Source of the DNA: Sphingobium sp. AS12
GTDB taxonomy: Bacteria; Pseudomonadota; Alphaproteobacteria; Sphingomonadales; Sphingomonadaceae
Assembly: GCF_019097845.1 (NCBI RefSeq)
Contig: NZ_JAHRGM010000056.1
Span: 124,001-188,000, forward strand
Length of the DNA: 64,000 nucleotides
Direction of reading: 5' to 3'
The position numbers and the translations under genes were made by a program. The notes under the pieces were generated by a model, which worked only from the letters and a program-made list of their open reading frames with translations, ran no database searches and was not told where the DNA came from. This document shows positions 47,301 to 62,300 of this stretch, piece after piece (within the stretch, counting starts at the first letter, position 1; each line of letters begins with the position of its first letter).

Positions 47301-50300
47301 TCGGGTGGCGATGGCGACGACCATCTGGTCGGCGATGCGCCCGCTGATCTGGGTGCAAGCGGCTGGATCGCCGTCCAGGCCGAGCTGCAAAGCTATTTCG
47401 GCGTTCAGACTAACGCGCTGCTCAATGGCCTGGGTGGAACCGCGGGATTTGGCGAGGAGGCTCTGGCGGCCGGGAATGATGATGAACTTGTCATCGATCT
47501 ACCTGCCGCGCTCCTCGACGCGCTCGGCGGCGAACTCATGATCAACGGCGAAAGCGTCACCAGCATAACCGTCGGTATCAACGGCTACGCCGCGCTCGGG
47601 TCCAACTGGTTCGACGTCCTGCCCTGGGACGTGGACAATGGCGGCGGCGCCCTCACGCCGAGCACGGGTGGCACATCGCAAGGCACAAACCGGGTCTGGT
47701 ACGACTTTGACGCGGCAAGCCAGACCATCACCATTACATGGGATGATGTAGGCGCCTCTCCATCGGGAACGGTGCCCAATGCCTTCCAGCTCCAGATCAA
47801 GCTGCTCGGAGACGGCTCACTCGACGTCACCTATCGCTACGAATCCATCGACTGGGCCCAGGACTATGTGCCTGGCCTCGGCACCAGCGACCGTTACCTC
47901 GACATCCGCGTCCTTTCCGGGGCTAATCTGGCCCTCGACACAACCGCCGGCAACCTGGGCGATGATGGCGTCTGGTCGTTCCAGATCAGGGGCACCGAGA
48001 TCATCGGTCTTCCCCCGAGCCAGGACGACAGCCTCTCTGGCGGTGATGGCAATGACATCCTCGAGGGCGGCGCGGGTGACGACTATCTGTCAGGCGACGG
48101 CGGCGATGATATCCTGATCGGTGGCGACGGGAACGATAGTTTCTGGGACCTTCAGGGCACCAACACGATGTCCGGCGGCGCCGGCGACGATGTTTTCTAC
48201 GTCAGCCGCTCCTGGGACACTCGCAACACGATCGAAGGGGGCAGCGGCCGCGACACCTTCATCATCTTCCTGCCCTCCGAGAATGAGACCTTGTTCGCCG
48301 GCGAAGCGTCCATCATCACCGACTTCACGCCGGGCGAAGGCGGCGATTTGCTCGGGTTCGGCGCCGGTGCAGTGGAGGGCGGCGACGCCCTCTACCCATG
48401 GGAGCGCGTACTCCTCGTACAGGACGGCGACGATGTCCTCGTCCTTTTCAAGCCGGACCGCGCCGATGCTCCAGCCATTCTTGAGCTGGCCAGGCTCGAG
48501 GGTGTAGATGGCACGCTCCTTACTCGCGACAATTTCCAGCAATTCGACGACCGCGCGGAGATTCTGTTCACCGGCGACAGCCTCAACGGAACCGGCGAAG
48601 CCGACCTTCTAACCGGCGGCGCCACGGACGATATCCTCGACGGTGGCTACGGCAACGATACCCTCGTTGGCGGCGACGGGAACGACACCTTCCTTGATGC
48701 GGAAGGTCAGAATATTCTCGACGGCGGCGCCGGAGACGACGTCTTCGACCTGTCACAGCCCGATGCCGTAGCAGTCGCCATAGGTGGCAGTGGCAGCGAC
48801 ACCTACCTCGTTCGGGTTCCTGCGCTCGATGGTCCCGTCCAGGGGAGTGCTGGCATCTCGACAATTACCGACTTCACCGCCGGCGCGGGCGGCGACGTCA
48901 TCACCTTCCGGCCGAGCCGCAACTGGTCGGGCTATTTCGAGGTGATCGATTTCCAACGCATCCTCTTCGCCCAGCAGGGCGCAGATGTCGTCATTTTCTT
49001 CCGGACCGACAGTTCGGCCCTCGTCGAGCTCCTGCGTCTCGCCGATGTCGATGGCAGCCTCCTGACGCTCGACAATTTCACCGAGCTCGATAACCGGCCC
49101 ACGATCCTCGCCCAGCCCCTCGACCTGACCGGCACCGAAGGCGACGACGAACTCGTGGGCGGCGTTCTCGACGACACCATCCAGGGCTTCGGTGGCGGCG
49201 ATATCCTCTCGGGTGGACCGGGCGGCAATGACGTGATCGACGGCGGCGAGGGCGACGACACATTCCTGGATGTCGGCACCGGCAACGGAAGCGACACGCT
49301 GACGGGCGGTCAGGGTCGCGACTATTACGAAATTCTCGCCTCGCAGGCGCCGGGAGCCACCGGTGTCGATCTCATCACCGACTTCACGGCCGGCGACGAG
49401 GGCGACATCCTCGGCATTCTCATGGACTTCGACCTCCCCGGCATCGGCTCGATCATCGTCACCCAGGACGGCGACGATGCGGTTGTGTCACTTGCCGTCT
49501 TGGACGATGGCTCGGTCCGCTACACCCGCGCGCTGGTCCGCCTCCAGGGTATCGACGCCGCTGATCTCACGCTCGCGAACTTCGACGGCAATGACTTCGA
49601 ACTGGTCGAGAACCAGGTTATCGTCGGCGACGAGAGCGACAATCTCCTCGAAGGCGGCCTCGGCAACGACCATATCTCCGGGCTCGACGGTAACGACGAA
49701 ATCTACGGCGGCGGTGGCAACGATATCCTCCTGGGCGGGGATGGCGACGACCTGTTCGAGGACAGCGTCGGCGCTAACGAGATGGATGGTGGCGCCGGCG
49801 ACGACATCTTCTGGAATCTCTCCTACGGCACCCAGTCCAACCGGATCACGGGTGGCGCTGGCCGCGACCGCTTCGTCATCGGCTATGGCGGCGTCGGCTC
49901 CGGCGGCGGCGGCGAAGTTGGCTTGAGTGCGTTCGACATCGGCGCTGCGGCAGGCGCCGGCGAGGGCGACATCATCACGGACTTCATGGTCGGCGCGCAG
50001 GGCGACGTCATTGAGCTGGATTATTCGTCCGCCTTTAACATCTCCTACAACATATATGGGGCACTTGTTCGACAGGACGGCGCCAACACGATCGTCACGG
50101 CCGAACGCTATGACGAATTTAGCGGCACCTACATCAGCACCACCATTCTGACCCTCGAGAACGTCAACGCGAATGATCTGGTCGCCGCGAATTTCAACGG
50201 CGCTCTTATCTATCGCACCGATGATGTTGTGCTCACGGGCACCTCGGTCGGCGACCGCCTCAACGGCGGGCGGGGGAACGATCTCATCGATGGCGGCTAT

Positions 50301-53300
50301 GGCCCGGACACAATCTACGGCTACGACGGCGATGACCATCTGATCGGCGATCCCGGGCTCCCGCAGACCGACCTGCCCGATCTTGGCAGCTATTTCGGGA
50401 CACTCTCCAGCGCACTCATCAACACGCTCGGCGGTCCGCTCGGCTTTGGCGAACAGGCCATGGCGCGCGCGGATAATACTTATTCCTACGTCGCCATCCC
50501 TGAAGACTTCAACGGCGGCTCAATTTCCGTCGACGGGTCGGCGATTGGCGAAATCGAGGTGGCCGATGGCAGAGTTTCGCTGGGCAGCTTCTCCTTCAAT
50601 ATCTGGCCACAGGACATCGATACGCGTGCCGGCGCTGTGTCACCGGGCGACGGGGGCAACTCTGCAGGCAGCAATCAGGTTTGGTGGGACTTTAACGCTG
50701 CAACCAACACCATCACCGTCACCTGGGATGATGTCGGCCGCTATTATTATGGCACCACGCCAAACGCCTTCCAGGTCCAGATAAAAATTCTTGGCGACGA
50801 TCAGTTCGACATTATCTATCGTTACGAAGACCTGCGCTGGACAGATTCCCGGGTGCCTTATATTTGGACACCATCGGGGGAAATCTTCTACCTCCCACTG
50901 CCGTCTGAGGGAGCCGCCGGCCTCGACACCGCGCTCGGCAACACCGGTGAGCCCGGGGTATGGGCAGTACAAATCCGTGGCACCCAGCTCATCACCGGCA
51001 TCGCACGCGACGCTGATGACCTTTACGGCGGCAACGGAAACGACACCCTCGAAGGCGGCCTGGGTGAAGATCGTCTGGATGGCGGCGCCGGGTCGGATGT
51101 GCTGACCGGCGGTGCGGGCCGCGACACATTCGTCCTCTCTGAAAGCAGCGCAACAATCGCCGGCGCTGACATCGTGACCGATTTCGAGGCTGGCGCGAAC
51201 GGCGACTTCGTCGAAGTTCCCTACTGGGCCGCCATCGGCGGGCTGGAGCAGGAATCCGTTCTTCTCAAACAGGAAGGGTCCGACGTTCTCGTTCAGAGCA
51301 TTCTGTCTACGAATAGCGACGGTAGCTATGTCTTCGGTACCGCGCTGGTGCTCCAAAACGTCAATATGGGTGACCTCACGACCGCCAACTTCGGCGGCAT
51401 GACGTTCGCCTCCTCCGAGGATCGGACGCTCACCGGCACAGACGGCAACGACGTGCTGACAGGCAGCCTTGGTAATGACCTGATTGACGGCGGCTTTGGT
51501 GCCGATTTCCTGACCGGCGGTGGCGGCAACGACCACATCATCGGTGACAACGGTGGAAGCGATCCCTTTATCGCACAGGGCCTCGCAGCCTTCGGACCAG
51601 CCTCTAACGCCCTCGTCAATACGCTGGGAGGCCTGCGTGGCTTTGGCGAAACGGTGCTCGCGCGCAGCGACGACGGATCCGAGACGATCGGCATACCAGT
51701 GGGCTTCAATGGAGGCACGGTCAGCGTCGAGGGCACCGCGGTCTCCGCGATCCAGATCTCGACGAATGGCACGCTCACGATCGGCTCGATGAGCATTCTG
51801 GTCTGGCCGCAGGACGCCGACACGCGCGCAGGCGAGCTCGCCCCCAGCGAAGGAGGCAATTCGACCGGCAGCAACCAGGTTTGGGTCGATTTTGACGCCG
51901 CCAGCGGCACGATTACGGTCACTTGGGATGATGTCGGCGCCTATGGCAACAGCACCACGCCCAACGCCTTCCAGGCGCAGATCAAGGTCCTGGGCAATGG
52001 TGATTTCGATGTCGCCTATCGCTACGAGCAACTCACCTGGGGTGGCAGCAGCTATCCTGGTCTCTACACATCGCAGCAAACGCGCACCCTGCCCATGCCC
52101 GCAGGCGGCCTGGTTACACTCGACACAACAGATGGCAACCTCGGTGCTCCTGGGGTCTGGTACCTGCAGGTTCGCGGGTCGAATATCTCGACCTTCATCC
52201 GCAATGACGACACCCTGCGCGGGGGTGACGGCAACGACATTCTCGAAGGTGGCCTCGGCTCGGATTCGCTCGAAGGCGGCCAGGGCGCCGACACGCTCAT
52301 CGGCGGGGATGGCGCGGACTTCTTCGAGGATGTCTCGTCGGACGATGCCATCGATGTCATGACGGGCGGCAGCGGCCGCGACACCTATCGCTACATCAAC
52401 CGCTACGGCATGGGTTCAGGCGAAGACGTCATCACCGACTTCGAGGGCGGTCCGACGGGCGACGTCATCAAATTCCTCAACTACTATTCGGGTAACCCCT
52501 TCCAGCTCGGTCTCCTTGTTGTGAAGCAGGATGGCGCCGACACAATCATTCAAACCACTGAGAGCGGCTCCACGCCGCGCTCGATCCTGCGCCTGCAGGG
52601 TGTCAGCGCGGGCAGCCTGACGCTCGAAAATTTCGACGGCTATGCCTTCCCGCTCGATGGCGCCGTCGACCTCGACGACACCGACGATGGTCATGTCCTT
52701 GCCGGCAGCCCATCTGACGATCGCATCTACGGCTTTGGCGGCGATGACACGATCTACGGCTATGACGGCAACGACAAGCTCGCCGGGGGCACGGGCAACG
52801 ACATCGTCGATGCGGGCAATGGCGATGACTGGGTTTCCGGTCAGGACGGCAACGATCGTCTGGCAGGCGGCGCGGGAAGCGATGTCGTTGCTGGCGGCAC
52901 CGGCGACGATGTGATCTTCGGCGGCACGGAAACCCTGTCCCTCTCCGATGACGACGTCTTCGAAGGCGGTCGGGGCGATGACAATCTCACCGGCGGCAGT
53001 GGCAACGACCTCTATCGTTTCACCCGCGGCGATGGCCGCGATACCATAAGCGATGCCGGCGGCAACGACCGGATCGAGTTTGTCGACGGTATCGATCCCG
53101 CAGATGTCAGTGTCGTGCAGATCGGGACCGATCTCGAATTGCGCGTCAGCGACGGCGGCGGCCGGATCAAGCTTAACCAGGCGCTGGGTTCAGGCAACGC
53201 CAGCAAAATCGAGCAGGTCGCTTTTGCTGATGGAACGACGTGGAACTGGAGCGATGTCCTTGCCCGGTCGGTGGTCACGACCGCAGGTGACGATAGTGTC

Positions 53301-56300
53301 ACCCTTGTCGGCGGCATCACGACGATCGATGGTCAGGGCGGCAACGACACCCTTACCGGCACGAGCGGCAACGACACGCTGGCGGGCGGCCGCGGGGACG
53401 ACGTCCTCAACGGTGGTCTTGGTGACGACGTCTACCTTTTCCATCGCGGCGATGGGCAGGATCGCATCTCCGATAGCGGCGGCGTCAACCGTCTCCTGTT
53501 CGGGGCCGACATCGCGCCGGAGGATGTCCAGTTGGTTCGCGGGGCCTCCACGGTCATGCTGGCCATCGCCGGCACCGGCGACCGGATCAACCTCGGTCAA
53601 GCAGCATCGCTCGCCATGGCAATCCAGTCGGTCGAGTTTGCCAACGGTACCGTCTGGACAGCCTCCACGCTGCTGGCGATGGCGACCGATCCCACGGCTG
53701 GCGACGATATCCTCTATGGATCGGACTATGCCGACGATCTTGCAGGCGGGCTCGGCAATGACGAGATCTACGCGGGCGCAGGGAGTGATACACTGCGCGG
53801 CGGCGCAGGCGCCGACAGGCTCGTCGGTGGTCTGGGCGACGACATCTATCGCTTCGGACGCGGCGATGGGCAGGATCTCATCATGGAATCCGGCGGCATG
53901 GACACGATCCAGTTCGACGCCGGCATTGCACCAAGCGATATCATTGTCGAGCAAAGCGCCGACGGCGCGAACCTTATCCTCAAGATCCGCGAAACCAACG
54001 ATCGCATCACGATCCAGGGCGCAATGACCAACAAGGTCGAAGCCATTCGCTTCGCTGACGGCACGGTTTGGAGTGACCAGACTCTCCTCGAAATGGCTAC
54101 AACCGCCAGCACGACCATCAAGACCGGCGACGCCGATGCGAACATCCTCGTCAGCGGTCCGGGCAACAACCTGCTGATCGGCAATGGCGGTGACGATACA
54201 TACCGTTATGCGCGCGGCGACGGTCGCGACACAATCCTCGATGCGGCCGAAACCGTCTATGATGTACTCGAAATCTCGGGCTATGATTTCGGCGACCTCA
54301 GCTTCGCGCGCCTCTCCCCGCAAAGCGACGACATCGTCGTCCGCCTGCCACAGGCGGGCGATGAGATCGTCATCCGTGGCGGCCTCGCTGGCTTCCAGGG
54401 CATTGAGCGGGTATTGCTCACCGACAGCAACGTCGTCATCGATCTGAATGCCATTCGCGCCGCGGCTCTCGCCTCGCAACAGAGCGATGGCGATGACGTC
54501 ATCGCTGGTACATCGGGCAACGATACTCTGGCCGGCGGCCGTGGTAACGACATCATTAGTGGTGGCAGCGGTGCTGACACCTTCGTCTATCGCTCGGGCG
54601 ACGGGGTAGACCGGATCGAAGGATTCAGCTTTGATACCGACGTCCTGCGTCTCGAGGACCTCACCCCCGCCGATATCGCGAATACTGCGCGCGGCGGTCC
54701 CGACAATCTCGACCTCGTCATCAATTTCGTTGGCGGGAAGGACCAGATCGTCCTGACAGGGGCGCTCGCTTCGTTCAACCTCTTCACCATCCGTTTCGCC
54801 AATGGCACGGTCTGGAACCTCGACACCATGCGCGCCCGCGCGCTGTCCGACATCGACGGGGCCGGTAACGACAAGGTTTACGGGTTCGACAGCACCGATA
54901 ATTTCGCCGCTCGTGGCGGTGACGATCAGCTGTTCGGCGCGGAAGGATCGGACAGTTATGCGTTCGCTCGCGGCAGCGGCAATGACACCATCCAGGACAA
55001 GCAGACGCAGACGGGGCCGGTGGATGCAGTCTTTATCGCCGATTTCGCATCTACCGAAGCGTCGGTATCGCGTCTCTTCCGCGGCAGCGAGTCGGTCATC
55101 ATCCGCTTCACCTCATCGACGGACGACAGCCTGACGATCATTGATGCGCTGGCCGCCGACGGCAAGGGCGTCGAGATCATCCGCTTCGCCGATGGCGTCG
55201 AATGGACCAAGGCGGCGATGCGGGATCTCGTCGACAACCGCGCGCCTGCGGCGCTCGACGACGGCTATTACACCCTGATCGCCGGCCAGACGATCACCAT
55301 CCTTGCGAGCGAATTGCTGCAGAACGACCTCGATGCCGACGGGGACCCCATTCACATTGTCTCGGTCGATGGCAGCGCCAACGGTACCGCATCGCTTGAT
55401 GCGAACGGCAATGTGCTCTTCACAGCCAGCAGCAGCTATTACGGTCCGACCACGCTGACCTACACGCTCACGGACGGACGCAACGCTTTCGATACAGCGC
55501 AAGTCGATATCCGCATTCGTCCTGTCGCAACGGCAATCGAGGATCGCGGCTTTACCGTCGCGGAAGATGGCACGCTCAATATTCGCGTAGAGCGCTTGCT
55601 CTCCAACGATCTCGACGGTGACCGGATGATCGTCGGACAGGTCAATGGTGCAGTTGGCGGCACCGTCTCGCTCTCCAGCGACGGCAACATCGCTTTTGAT
55701 CCCACCGCAAATTTCAACGGCACCGCCGAATTCACCTATGTCGCGAACACGCCGGAAGGCGGCTCCGCGAGCGCCAAGGTCTATATCACCGTTACGCCCG
55801 TCAACGACGCGCCAGTCGCTCAGAATGACGGTACGATAGAGGGTGTAGAAGGCGAATCCCTCACCATCGATCCGCTTGCTCTGCTGGCGAACGACAGCGA
55901 TGCCGATGGCGACATCCTTACCCTTCAGTCCGTTCTCTCCAATGCTGACGTCACAGTCAGCATTGATGCGGACGGATTGATCCAGGTCATCCCGCGCGAT
56001 TATTTCTGGGGGAATGCTCACTTCGATTACATCGTCAAGGACCCGTCGGGCGCAACGTCGATCGGACGTGTTAATTTGAGCTTCGCATCGGTCAATGATG
56101 CGCCGGTTGCCAATAGCGATCTTATCGTGACGACCCAGAGCGGAGATCCGATCCTCGAAGATAATCCGATTATTCTCAACGCTCTTGCCCAGGAGGTGAA
56201 CGGTGCCATCGTGCCCGGGCTGCTGTCGAACGATACGGACCCGGACAATGACCCGCTCGTCATCGATGCCATCGGAACAAGCCATGGCGGCATTGCTCAG

Positions 56301-59300
56301 CTTCTCGCCAACCAGACAATCCTCTTCACGCCGTCCGCCAACTTCAACGGCGATGCCTGGTTCGACTATCGCGTGAATGATAGCCAGGGCGGCATGTCCT
56401 GGGCCCGCGCGACCATCGCCTATCAACCGGTCAACGATCGCCCCGTGGCCGGCAACGACGGCTACACCGGGCCGGGCCTCCAGTTCCTGCGCGGACCGGA
56501 AGACGTGGCGATCGAGATCCCGATATTGGAGTTGCTCAAGAACGATTTCGATCCCGAAGGTTTTACCCTCACCTTCGCGACCGATCAGAGCAGCGTTCCG
56601 ACCGCGGTCAACGGCGACATCACATTTACCGACCATGGAACGATTATCTTCACGCCCGACGAAAATTTCTGGGGCGAAGCAAGCTTCTACTATCTTGTCA
56701 CCGATCTCGAAGGGGCGGTCGACGACGGCAGGGTCACGCTCTGGTTCGACAATGTGAGCGATGGCCCTCCGGTGGCCCGGAACGATTTTGTCGACGTCCT
56801 TGAAGACGTGCCGGCAACCATTCCGATCTCGGTGCTGCTCGCCAACGACAGCGACATGGACCGGGATCCGCTCCGGTTCCTGGGCTTCCGGCCCGACCAT
56901 GATCTCAACGGCACGCTCGAATTCGACGCGGATGGCAATATCCTCTTCACGCCCAATCCGAATGCCACCCAATCGTCCGGTTTCTTCTACCAGATCACCG
57001 ACGACACCGTCGAAGGCGGCATCGCCGAGGGCTATGTCGATCTCACGATCATCGCCCAGCCCGACGACCCGACCGTCGTCGACGATTATGACTTCGCCAC
57101 GCCTCTCGATGTTCCGCTGGTTCTCCGCGTTTCCGATCTCATAGCCAATGACTACGACGTAGATGGCGGGCCCCTGCCCCATTTCGTGGGCATTGACGAA
57201 GTGCTCGACCCCGTTGCGCTGGCGCTGGGCAACCATGTCAGCATCGGCACGGCCGAGGTGGTCACTTTCTCTGGCGAGCAGTTTGTCGTCATACGCTTCA
57301 ACCCCGGCTATTCGGGCGAAGCGACGATCCAGTATCGCATCGCCGACCCGACCGGCCTTGAGGATACCGGCTTCGTCCACGCCACGGTTGAGGCAGTGTA
57401 TGACGGAACGCTGCGCGGCAGCCGCTATGTCGACTATATCGTCGGTAATGCGCAGGACGAACTGATCCAGGGCCTCGACAGCAACGACTTCATTCTCGCG
57501 CTCGGCGGCAACGACCGGATCGAGACCGGCGATGGTGACGATGTGATCGATGCGGGCGACGGCGACGACATCATCGACGCCGGCTTCGGCGCCGACCACA
57601 TCACCGGCGGCGCGGGCTTCGACACCGTGCTCTTCGCCGGCTCCAACGTCGGTGTACGCGCCGATCTTGAATCGCGGGTCGGCCAGGGCGGTACAGCCGC
57701 AGGCGACACCTATGTCGGCATCGAAGCCCTTGTCGGCACCGACTATAACGACCAGCTCGGTGGCGACGCCGGCGACAACCGCCTGGAAGGCGGCGTCGGG
57801 AACGACAGGCTCGAAGGTCGTGCCGGCAACGACATGCTGATCGGCGGCCTTGGCAATGATACGCTCGACGGCGGCGTCGGCGCGGATATCCTGGATGGCG
57901 GCGACGGCATCGACACGGCCAGCTACTTCGACGCCACCGATAGTTCGCCTTCGACGCAAGGCGTAACCATCTCGCTGGCGAACGGCACAGCCTCGGGCGG
58001 CGACGCGACCGGTGATACGCTAACCAGCATCGAGAACGTCATCGGCACCGATTATGCCGACACCATCGAGGGCGATGCCGGCAACAACCGGCTCGAAGGC
58101 GGCCGCGGCGACGACATTCTCTCAGGGGGCGCGGGTAACGACGTCCTCATCGGTGGACGCGGCGCCGATACGCTGATCGGCGACGAAGGCGAGGACATTG
58201 CCGACTATTCGCTGTCGGCGGAAGGCATCACGATCGATCTTGCAGATAGCATGGCGGGCGGCGGCGATGCGCTCGGGGACACGCTCTCCAAGATCGAAAT
58301 CGTCCAGGGCTCCTACCACGACGACATCATGCGTGGCGACGCGTCCGACAACCGTCTGCGCGGCGGACTCGGCGCCGACCTGATCGACGGGCGCGGTGGC
58401 TTCGACACCGCCGACTATAGCGCTGCCGACGAGGCGGTGACCGTTGACCTGTCTCTGGGCCAGGGCCTGACCGGCGAAGCCGACGGCGACACGCTCGTCA
58501 GCATCGAGATGCTGCTGGGGTCAGTGTTTGCGGACAGCTTCATCGGGTCCACCGGCAATGACATGTTCGATGGCGGCTACGGTGAGGATCTGCTCAAGGG
58601 CGGCTTTGGCTCCGATACTTATCTGCTCGGCTTCGACAGCGACAATGACCAGGTCATCGAACAGGGCGCTGCGAGCGATATCGATCGCGTGGCGATTAAG
58701 GAGGGCGCGCTGCCCAAGGATGTCTCGCTGGTCCGCCAGGGTGACGATCTCCTGATCGAGCTTGAGAATGTCGCTGGCGTGCTCACCTTCGATACGATGC
58801 TGATCAAGGATCACTTCCTCGGCAATGAGAGTGGCATCGAGGAAATCGCCTTCGCCAATGGTACGGTCTGGGATCGCGCGAAGATCGAGGATCTGGCACG
58901 CATCGGCCGCTTCAACGCGGAGGATGACGTCTATCTCTTCGGCGTCGAGGACGAGGTAGCCGTCGTTGATCCCGCGACGCTGCTCGCCAACGACGCCGAA
59001 GAAGGCGTCGATCAACTGGTGCTCAAATCAGTCAACGGAACCGGCGGGGCTAATGCCTGGATTCGCGAAGACGGCATGATTGCCTTCCAGGCCCCGGCGA
59101 ACCTCAACGGCCAGGCCTATTTCGAATATACTGTCGCCGATCCCTATGGCCGCGAATCCACGGCCCGCGTGCGGGTCAATGTCGCAGCCGTCAACGACGC
59201 ACCGGTCGCGGTGCCCGACACCAATGCGGCGCTCCACGGGGTCGAGGACGAAATCCTGCGCATTCGCATCGATACCGTCCTCAAGGACAACGACTATGAT

Positions 59301-62300
59301 ATCGACAACGATTGGGAAGATTTGCGCGTCGTGGGAATCACGCCGCTTGTCGACGCGGACGGAAACCCGATCGATCCGTTCGATTATGACGGCAATGGCA
59401 GCGAATGGACGGCCGGAACCAATTTGTCGGCGCGCGTAGCCGGCGACTATCTCGAAATCATCTCACGCACCGACTTTTACGGCTTCGCCGGGTTTAATTA
59501 CGTCCTCGAAGACCCGTCGGGTGCACGCTCGGTGGCGCCGATCGAACTCTATTTCGACGCGGTCAACGATGCCCCGCGCGGCTCCGGCGAGTCTGAGCAA
59601 AATGTCCGCTTCGGGCGGACCACTAGCATTGCCGTCGCCGACCTCATGGCCACCGCCTACGACATCGAAGGCGATGCCATCACCTTCGTCGGCCTCCATG
59701 CAGCCGCCGATGGCGACGCCGCCTTCAATGGCACCGCGGTCCTCGACGGCGCGACAATCGCATTTACGCCCGACGGTGAAGGCACGGCGGCCATCTCGTT
59801 CGATGTGATCGACGAGCGCGGAGCCAGCGCTACGCTCACCTATTTCATTGATGTTCTTCCGGCGAATTATGCCCCGCAGGCGATCGGCGACCGGTTCACG
59901 ATTCTGGAAGACCAGACGATCATCATTGATCCCGCGACACTGCTCGCAAACGACCGCGACGCGGACGGCGACAGCCTGACTTTCGTCGGCGTCGAGCGTT
60001 TTGCCGATAACGGAAAGGTCAGCGTTAACGAGCTGGGCCAGATCGTCTTCAAGGCGAGGCCCGACTTCAATGGCAATGCGGGCTTTGAATATACGATCAG
60101 CGACGGCCGCGGCGGCACCGCAACGGGTTATGTCGCGATCGGCATCCTGCCGCAAAACGACGGCGCTACCCTGCGCGACGATCTCGTGACCGGCCTGGAA
60201 GACCAGCCGCTGTTCGTCATCCCGGCCGAAGCCTTCGGCAACGATGTCGAACCCGAAGGCGATGTGCTGTTCTTCCGCAGCGCCGGTGTGCAGGGCGTGC
60301 TCGATACCCGCTATCTCTCGGCGGACTACACGGTCATCGCACGCCAAGCCAACGGCGAAGATCTACCCAGCTGGCTGAGCTTCGACGCCGCGACCATGAC
60401 CTTCACCGGCGAGGCGCCTGCAGGCTCGACAGCGACCATCAGCGTGATCCTCAAGGACCCGACCGCAGGCAGCTACGTGCAGCGCTTCACTTTCAACAGC
60501 GGCAACAACCAGAGCCTCGCTAACGGCCTGTCCGTGCAGGACACCGTCCTGTCAGGCTTCACGGTCCGCCAGGCGCATCACAGCGAGATCGCCTTCGGCG
60601 CCGACAATCTCCCCTCGGGCGCAACCGTCACGGCAACACTGTCCAATGGCGATGCCCTGCCGTCCTGGCTGATCTTCGATCCCGCCACTCTGCGCTTCGC
60701 CGGCACACCGGAAGCCGGCGTCACTATGCCGCTCGATGTCGTGCTCCACTTCACCAAGCCCGGGGCGCAAGCCGGCGACCCGGCCAGCGTCTTCACCGAC
60801 ACGCTGGCGATCGACCCGGCCTCGCTGGGAACGGGCATTGCCTATGAAAGCGATTTGGCCCTCTTCGATGTGAGCCATGGCAGCTTCTCCGTAAGCCTGG
60901 AAGGCGGCCGACCGCTGCCTGAATGGCTGGAGTTCGACGTCGACACGATGACCCTGGCGCTGACGGGCGAAACGCCCGACGCCAATGAGCAGCCGGTTCG
61001 CCTCCAGCTGAGCTTCACGCCCGACGCCCCTGTCGTGCCGGAAGGCAGCTATTCAGCCGCGAAGCGCGGGTTCACCCTCGAATTCGTCATCGGCCCCGCC
61101 GCGCCGCTCGATCCGGCGATCAACGCGCTCCTCCAGCAGAGCGACTTCTTCAAGTCCCAGGGCCTCTTCGCGATCGACCTTGGCTCTGCTGCGGACATCG
61201 CGGCGAAACGCGAAAGCGAAGCGCCGCTACCAGACTGGCTTGCCTTCAACGAGGGAACGCTTGCGTTCGACGGCACCCCGCCGCCGGCCTATGTCGGTGC
61301 ATTGGGCGTACGCCTCGACGTCGCCGGCAATAATGGCAGCCTGCCGAGCTTCTCGATCCTCACCGATGTGGTTGTCGATAGCGGCTTCACGCTGGCGGAC
61401 GGCGGGACCAATGGCATCGGCATCCGCACGTCGAGCGAGCAGATCGACCTCTCCGCACCGGAGGACTTCAACGGGTCGATCGCGATCAGCTACACGACGA
61501 TCGACGAAAAGGGCGGCATCTCGCACAATAGCGGGACCATCATCTTCAACGTGCTTCCGACCGCCGAGAAGCCCGATGCAGTTGCCGATACGCTGGCGAC
61601 CATCGAGAACCAGCCTCTGACATTCGCGCTGATGGACCTCATCGCCAACGATCGCGAGGACGACGGCGACTATCTGCGCGTCAAGGCAGTTTCCGCGGCC
61701 GGCCATGGCACGCTCGTCATCCATGACGGCATCGTCACCTATGGCCCGCCCGCCGCGCTCTTAGCGCCTGGGGCGACCTGGACGGCGAAGCTGGCGGACG
61801 GATCCGACCTGCCCGTATGGATGAACGTCGACAGCGCCACCGGCCTTGTCACCGCCACGGTTCCCTTCGATCTGCGCCGAAGCTTCGACATCGTCTGGAC
61901 CGCGACTACCGGCGGCGACAGCCACAGCGCATCGGGAACGCATCTGTTCGACGGCAAGCTGGCGGCGAGCGTCACCTACACGCCAGAGGCGGGGTGGTCA
62001 GGCGAGGACAGCTTCTCCTACGTCATCACCGACGATCTCCAGGGCGACAGCAGCGCGACCGTGCAGATCGCCGTCGAAGGGCGTCACGAAGCGCCCTATG
62101 CCGGCCCCGACAGCTTCTCGACGCTCGAGCAAACCCCGATCGTCATAACGCCAGCGCAGCTCCTGGCGAACGACCATGACGTCGATGGCGATCCTATCCG
62201 CCTCGTCGGAGTCCTCAATGCCGCTCACGGCACGCTGAACTTCGACGGCACGACGATCGTCTTCACACCCGACGCCGACTTCAGCGGGCAGGCCGGGTTC

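Noticed and set aside
50640..52079. 479-residue minus-strand open frame
   Set aside because: A shadow of the nidogen-like and RTX region, and repetitive with no ribosome binding site.
55113..57959. 948-residue minus-strand open frame
   Set aside because: It lies opposite the tandem-95 array. It is repetitive and acidic with no recognisable fold, an artefact of GC-rich repeat composition.
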